DNA from: Victivallales bacterium
Lineage (GTDB): Bacteria > Verrucomicrobiota > Lentisphaeria > Oligosphaerales > Lenti-02
Reading direction: 5' to 3'
Assembly: GCA_018648945.1 (NCBI GenBank)
Contig: JABGQJ010000080.1
Location: 1-17,556 of the forward strand
Length of the DNA: 17,556 nucleotides
In this document: piece after piece, positions 14,125-17,556 of the stretch
How positions within the stretch are numbered: the stretch's first letter is position 1
Layout of the letters: the number at the start of each line of letters is the position of its first letter
Notes under the pieces: model-generated
Database searches by the model: none
What the model was told of the DNA's origin: nothing
Seen by the model: the letters and a program-made list of their open reading frames with translations, nothing else
Position numbers and translations under genes: made by a program

Positions 14125-14901
14125 ATGTCGTCTGCAAATGCCCCCAAACCACCTGCCAGCTTTTACGACGCCCTAGCCGAGGGCTACGATGCGATGACTG
14201 ATTTTGCCTCGCGCACGGCGCGGGCCGAACGGTTCGTGACCGACCTGCTTGGCAGGTGCTCGCCCCCAGCCGAGAAGGCGGCGGACGTGGGTTGCGGCAC
14301 GGGAGCCTACACATTGGCCTTGGCGCGGGTGGGTGTGCAGGCGGCTGGCCTTGACCCATCGCCCGAGATGATCCACCGGGCAAGGGGGAATGCCAGCCGC
14401 TTGGAGCAAACCGACGTCCGCTTTGTGCAGGCTGGTCTGGCGGATGTGGAGACGGTGGCAGACCACCCGCTGGATGTGGTTGTCTGCATGGGCAACACGC
14501 TGCCGCATGTGCTGACGGATGACGATCTCCGAGCGGGACTTGCCGCGGCGCACAGATCCCTGCGCGGGGGGGGAATCCTGGCGCTGCAACTGCTGAATTA
14601 TGATCGCATCCTAGCTAGCCGGGAGCGGATTGTCTCTATCGATACGCAGGCTGGCGAGAGCTTCGTGCGCTTCTACGACTTCCTTCCCGACGGTCTGGTC
14701 TCCTTCAATCTCTTGCGGTTTCCACAGGCCGGGGGGAGCCATCAGCTCAGTAGTGTGCTCTTGCGTCCCTATGGACAAGCCGAGCTGGCGACCTTCATGA
14801 CAGAAGCTGGATTTGGTGCGATCGCCAGCTTCGGGTCGCTGTCTTTCGCCGCCTTCGAGTCCGCGCACAGCGAGACCCTCCTGCTCGTCGCCGAAGCGTA
14901 G
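14125..14901 (+). CDS. Class I SAM-dependent methyltransferase
   Basis: 258 residues. ATG at 14125 follows AGGAG (14113-14117) by 7 nt; the frame is open far upstream, but that part lies over the glycosidase. The N-terminus (FYDALAEGYDAMTDF) is typical of UbiE-like and small-molecule methyltransferases. Motif I is AADVGCGTGAYTLAL (52-66), the acidic loop GLDPSPEMI (75-83), then DVVVCMGNTLPHVL (117-130) and RSLRGGGILALQLLNYD. The C-terminal half is a beta-rich substrate lid. The acceptor substrate cannot be told. The stop is 22 bp from the convergent sixA stop. The gene shares a 124-bp divergent promoter region with the glycosidase, but no clear promoter boxes were found. Confidence 0.85.
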   Translation: MSSANAPKPPASFYDALAEGYDAMTDFASRTARAERFVTDLLGRCSPPAEKAADVGCGTGAYTLALARVGVQAAGLDPSPEMIHRARGNASRLEQTDVRFVQAGLADVETVADHPLDVVVCMGNTLPHVLTDDDLRAGLAAAHRSLRGGGILALQLLNYDRILASRERIVSIDTQAGESFVRFYDFLPDGLVSFNLLRFPQAGGSHQLSSVLLRPYGQAELATFMTEAGFGAIASFGSLSFAAFESAHSETLLLVAEA

Positions 14902-14923
14902 CCGGGAGGCCCTGAGGTCCGGA

Positions 14924-15418
14924 TCAGGAACGCAGGTCGGCGGGGTTGACGAATGTCGAGAGCGTAGCGGCCGCGGCGCGAAGCTCAAGCCACGTGTCGA
15001 TGGCAAGCTGGAAGACGCAGAGCCCCCCAGGCTTGAGGTCGGCTGGGAGCTCCGCTTCGGCCAGTTCTTCGGCGAACATCTCCAGGCCGGCGTTGTGCCC
15101 GACCACGACGGCGGTGCAAACGGAGTCCGGCAAGCTCTGCACGGCATCGGCGATTCCCTGGGGGGAGGCGAGGTACAGATCCCGAGTGAGAACCAGTTCG
15201 GGAGCAGTGGGAAACTGCGCGGCGAAGATTTCCGCAGTGGCTCGGGCGCGGTGTGCATTCGAGGAGATGATCCACTCCGGTGCCACCCCCTCGTCCTGGA
15301 CGAACTGGGCGACCAGCGGCACATCCTTCTTCCTTGCCCGCTTGCCGAGGGGGCGCTCCCAATCGCTGGCCGCTTCCTGGGGAGACTTGCCGTGGCGTAG
15401 TAGAAGTAGCATCTTCAT
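14924..15418 (-). CDS. sixA: SixA-type phosphohistidine phosphatase (histidine phosphatase superfamily)
   Basis: 164 residues from ATG at 15418; AAGGA lies 11 nt upstream. An earlier in-frame ATG at 15442 would add eight residues and has no ribosome-binding site. The family core is MKMLLLLRHGKS with R8 and catalytic H9, SSNAHRARATAEI with R57, and VVVGHNAGLE with H108. SixA proteins are short, single-domain RHG enzymes that remove phosphate from phosphohistidine proteins such as HPt domains or PTS components. A link to the hybrid kinase in this window is possible but unsupported, since the genes are about 11 kb apart. The gene is convergent with the methyltransferase and divergent from the purine permease. 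Confidence 0.88.
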   Translation of the reverse strand: MKMLLLLRHGKSPQEAASDWERPLGKRARKKDVPLVAQFVQDEGVAPEWIISSNAHRARATAEIFAAQFPTAPELVLTRDLYLASPQGIADAVQSLPDSVCTAVVVGHNAGLEMFAEELAEAELPADLKPGGLCVFQLAIDTWLELRAAAATLSTFVNPADLRS

Positions 15419-15442
15419 CGGGTGTGGTGTCCTTTGCTGCAT

Positions 15443-15457
15443 TGCCGGAGACCGGCA
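15443..15457. other. GC hairpin between sixA and the purine permease
   Basis: TGCCGG (15443-15448), AGA, CCGGCA (15452-15457) form a perfect 6-bp inverted repeat in the 110-bp divergent intergenic region. It could be an operator or a leader hairpin for either gene. No purine riboswitch core was recognised in this gap. Confidence 0.4.
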
Positions 15458-15528
15458 CTGTGGCGAGCCAAACCGACTGCGTCAAGTCCCCTTGTGGCGG
15501 GACATGTTGTCTGGACAGGGAGTAGCCG

Positions 15529-16833
15529 ATGTTCGAGCGTCTCTTCAAGCTTCGTGAGCATGGCACTACGGTTCCGCGTGAGTTCCTCGCGGGATTCACC
15601 ACGTTCCTGACCATGGGGTACATCATTTTCGTGAACCCGTCCATTCTGGGCGCGGCCGGCGTACCCCATGACGCATCGATCACGGCCACCATCTGGGCCT
15701 CGGTGTTGGGAACCACACTGGTGGGCCTATGGGCCAACGTGCCCTTCGCGATGGCCCCAGGGATGGGGCTGAACGCCTTTTTCACCTATGCGTTGGTGAA
15801 GGGGCAGGGGTTGCCATGGCAGACGGCACTGGGGGTGGTGTTTCTGTCGGGGGTGGTGTTTCTGGTCCTGACTGCGGCGGGGGTGCGCGAGAAGGTGGTC
15901 TCGGCCATCCCCATGTCTCTGCGCCTCTCGGCTGCGGGTGGCATCGGGCTGTTCATCACTTTCATTGGCTTCAAGAGCATGGGGCTCGTTGTGAGCCACC
16001 CTGAGACGTTGGTGCAGCTTGGTCCCCTCACACCCACCGTCTGGTTGGGCCTTGGCGGGCTCCTCCTGATGGGGATTCTGGAGGTGCGCAAGGTGCGCGG
16101 CGCCATCCTGATCTCCGTGGCTGCAACCACGGCTGCGGCCATGATTCTGGGGCATGTGGACACGCCGGACCGGATCGTGGATCTGCCTCCCAGTCTGGCC
16201 CCCATCGTGTTCCAACTCGACATTCGGGCGGCGCTGGCGCTGTCCTTGATCGCCCCGATCTTCTCCATGATGTTCGTGGACCTCTTCGACTCCGTCGGCA
16301 CCATTGTCGCCTGCTCGCAGCAAGCGGGGCTGGTCGGCGAGGATGGGAAGATCCAGAAGATCGACCGCATCCTCGAAGCGGATGCCATTGCCACCGTCGC
16401 TGGCAGCCTGCTGGGGACCAGTACGACCACCACCTACATCGAGTCCGGGAGCGGCATCGCCGCTGGCGGGCGCACGGGGCTGACGGCCCTCAGCGTGTCC
16501 TTCTTCTTCCTTCTTGCGCTCTTCTTCACACCGCTGATCGGGGCCGTGCCCAGCTATGCAACTGCTCCCGCATTGGTTGGGGTGGGCATCTTCATGTTCC
16601 AGAACATCAGGCACATCAACTTCGCCGATTTCGGGGAGGCGGTTCCGGCCTTCATGACCATCGTGCTGATGCCCCTGACCTACTCAATCAGCACCGGCCT
16701 GGTCTTTGGGTTCTTGTCGTACATCGTCATTGTTCTGGCCAGCGGCGACTGGCGCAAGCTCAATCCCGTTCTCTGGGTGATCGGGGCGCTGTCGCTCCTG
16801 CAACTCCTGATCACGGCGGGAGTCGTGGGCTGA
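15529..16833 (+). CDS. NCS2-family purine permease (AzgA/PbuG type)
   Basis: 434 residues. AGGGAG (15517-15522) lies 6 nt before the ATG. It is an integral membrane protein with about 12-14 hydrophobic segments. Family blocks: REFLAGFTTFLTMGYIIFVNPSIL (17-40), MAPGMGLNAFFTY (75-87), FVDLFDSVGT (249-258) and TTTYIESGSGIAAGGRTGLTA (300-320), the NCS2 AzgA-like signature. It imports hypoxanthine, guanine or adenine by proton symport; which base is preferred cannot be told. It is a single gene, facing the DUF1080 gene with a 24-bp gap. Confidence 0.93.
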   Translation: MFERLFKLREHGTTVPREFLAGFTTFLTMGYIIFVNPSILGAAGVPHDASITATIWASVLGTTLVGLWANVPFAMAPGMGLNAFFTYALVKGQGLPWQTALGVVFLSGVVFLVLTAAGVREKVVSAIPMSLRLSAAGGIGLFITFIGFKSMGLVVSHPETLVQLGPLTPTVWLGLGGLLLMGILEVRKVRGAILISVAATTAAAMILGHVDTPDRIVDLPPSLAPIVFQLDIRAALALSLIAPIFSMMFVDLFDSVGTIVACSQQAGLVGEDGKIQKIDRILEADAIATVAGSLLGTSTTTTYIESGSGIAAGGRTGLTALSVSFFFLLALFFTPLIGAVPSYATAPALVGVGIFMFQNIRHINFADFGEAVPAFMTIVLMPLTYSISTGLVFGFLSYIVIVLASGDWRKLNPVLWVIGALSLLQLLITAGVVG

Positions 16834-16857
16834 GCAGACGAGGCAGGGGAGCAATCC

Positions 16858-17556
16858 CTACTTGAGGCGGCGGATGCGAATGTTGCGGTAGCGGACCGGG
16901 TTGCCGTGGTCCTGGAAGCCGATGTGTCCGTCGCGCTTGAAGTCCTTGAGAGCCTTGGCGAACTTGTTCTTGGACCCGTCGGGGTTCTGGCGCGGGGTGG
17001 ACCACTGGTTCAGGTCCATCTTGTTCACCTCGATTCCATTGAGGACGATGGTGAGCAGGTTGTCCTTGGCGGTGAGGGTGACGTGGTTCCAGCCATCCTT
17101 GCCGACGTTCTTACTGGGGGCTTGGAGGTCGTAGAAGCAGCCGACGCTGTGGCGACCGGGGCCGCCTGGGCGCTCGACCTGCATCTCGATGCCGGTCTGG
17201 ACGGAGTCCTTGGGATTGTCGGTGCGGAAGAAGAGCCCGCTGTTGCCGGTGGTGTTGAACTCCAGTTCCAGCACGAAGTCATCGAATCGCTCGCGGGTCC
17301 AGATGTTGCCGCCGCCCTTGTTGGGCATGGCCAATTCGTCGCCCCGGACCTTCCAGCCGGCCGCAGGCGGTTTCCCGTCAGCCCCCATGAAGCTACCGAA
17401 GTCGCGCATGTTGAAGAGAACCTGCCAAGTGCCGTCCTCCTCCAGCTCGATTTGGCGGGCCATGGCCTCCAGGTTGCGGACGCAGGCGGCGATCTCGGTC
17501 TCGCTCTTGTCCCAGTTGTGTTCGTATTCGCTGGAGAATACGGCCTTGACGCCCTG
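16858..17556 (-). CDS. Probable sugar isomerase/epimerase-DUF1080 fusion (N-terminus beyond right edge)
   Basis: The frame is open from the right edge to the stop at 16858, giving 232 visible residues. An internal ATG at 17463 is not a convincing start: coding character continues upstream and no ribosome-binding site suits it. The first 33 or so residues (GVKAVFSSEYEHNWD, EIAACVRNLEAMA) look like the last strand and helix of a xylose-isomerase-like TIM barrel. The remaining 200 are a DUF1080/3-keto-disaccharide hydrolase domain: WQVLFNMRDFGSF, GWKVRGDELAMPNKGGGNIWT, FDDFVLELEF, NSGLFFRTDNPKDSVQTGIEMQV, GWNHVTLTAKDNLLTIVLNG, GHIGFQDHGNPVRYRNIRI. DUF1080 proteins are beta-jelly-roll proteins abundant in PVC and Bacteroidetes genomes, and some act on 3-keto-glycosides. 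The isomerase half is inferred from a short stretch. Confidence 0.75.
   Translation of the reverse strand, partial: QGVKAVFSSEYEHNWDKSETEIAACVRNLEAMARQIELEEDGTWQVLFNMRDFGSFMGADGKPPAAGWKVRGDELAMPNKGGGNIWTRERFDDFVLELEFNTTGNSGLFFRTDNPKDSVQTGIEMQVERPGGPGRHSVGCFYDLQAPSKNVGKDGWNHVTLTAKDNLLTIVLNGIEVNKMDLNQWSTPRQNPDGSKNKFAKALKDFKRDGHIGFQDHGNPVRYRNIRIRRLK

Noticed and set aside
14911..14928. CCTGA/TCAGG hairpin between the methyltransferase and sixA as a terminator
   Set aside because: Only 5 bp, no T-run, and it overlaps the sixA stop.
15419..15528. Purine riboswitch before the NCS2 permease
   Set aside because: The conserved three-way junction core could not be found; only a short GC hairpin is present.

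Overview
The window is high-GC DNA with tightly packed genes on both strands: 12 protein genes, two of them cut by the window edges. No rRNA, tRNA, CRISPR array, transposase or phage gene was seen. The mix suggests a free-living, at least partly anaerobic or microaerobic bacterium of the PVC group (Lentisphaerota, Kiritimatiellota or Planctomycetota-like). The clues are a sugar-isomerase/DUF1080 fusion, a G-x-Q-x-G-x-x-N surface-repeat protein, a flavodiiron protein and a large unclassified glycosidase. This placement is inference from gene content; there is no marker gene.

Left part (1-4173). A secreted double-SH3 protein with a long Pro/Lys tail runs off the left edge on the minus strand. 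Its tail contains a 60-bp tandem repeat and a 12-G homopolymer. A good sigma70-type promoter overlapped by an inverted repeat lies upstream of it. A 657-bp stretch without a recognisable gene follows, with two clear hairpins. Then come a soluble hybrid sensor kinase (receiver, PAS-like, HisKA, HATPase, degenerate receiver) and a small exported repeat protein.

Central part (4185-10000). Five minus-strand genes run in the order SO_0444-type Cu/Zn efflux permease with an HMA domain, fprA flavodiiron protein, metY, metX, metW. metY and metX overlap by ATGA, metX and metW are 13 bp apart, and fprA and metY 27 bp apart, so fprA-metYXW looks like one operon. MetX acylates homoserine, MetY exchanges the acyl group for sulfide to give homocysteine, and MetW is the usual MetX partner. 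FprA would remove O2 or NO.

Right part (10127-17556). This part holds a membrane-anchored YdjC/ChbG-type deacetylase, a 945-residue glycosidase-like protein, a class I methyltransferase, a SixA-type phosphohistidine phosphatase and an NCS2/AzgA-type purine permease. Last is the C-terminal part of a probable sugar-isomerase/DUF1080 fusion that runs off the right edge. Deacetylase, glycosidase and DUF1080 protein point to carbohydrate breakdown, but they are not one operon.

I see no clear new multi-gene system. The most interesting items are the insertion domain inside the glycosidase barrel, the edge fusion protein, hairpins that bury ribosome-binding sites (metY and the glycosidase), and the G12 tract in the secreted SH3 protein.
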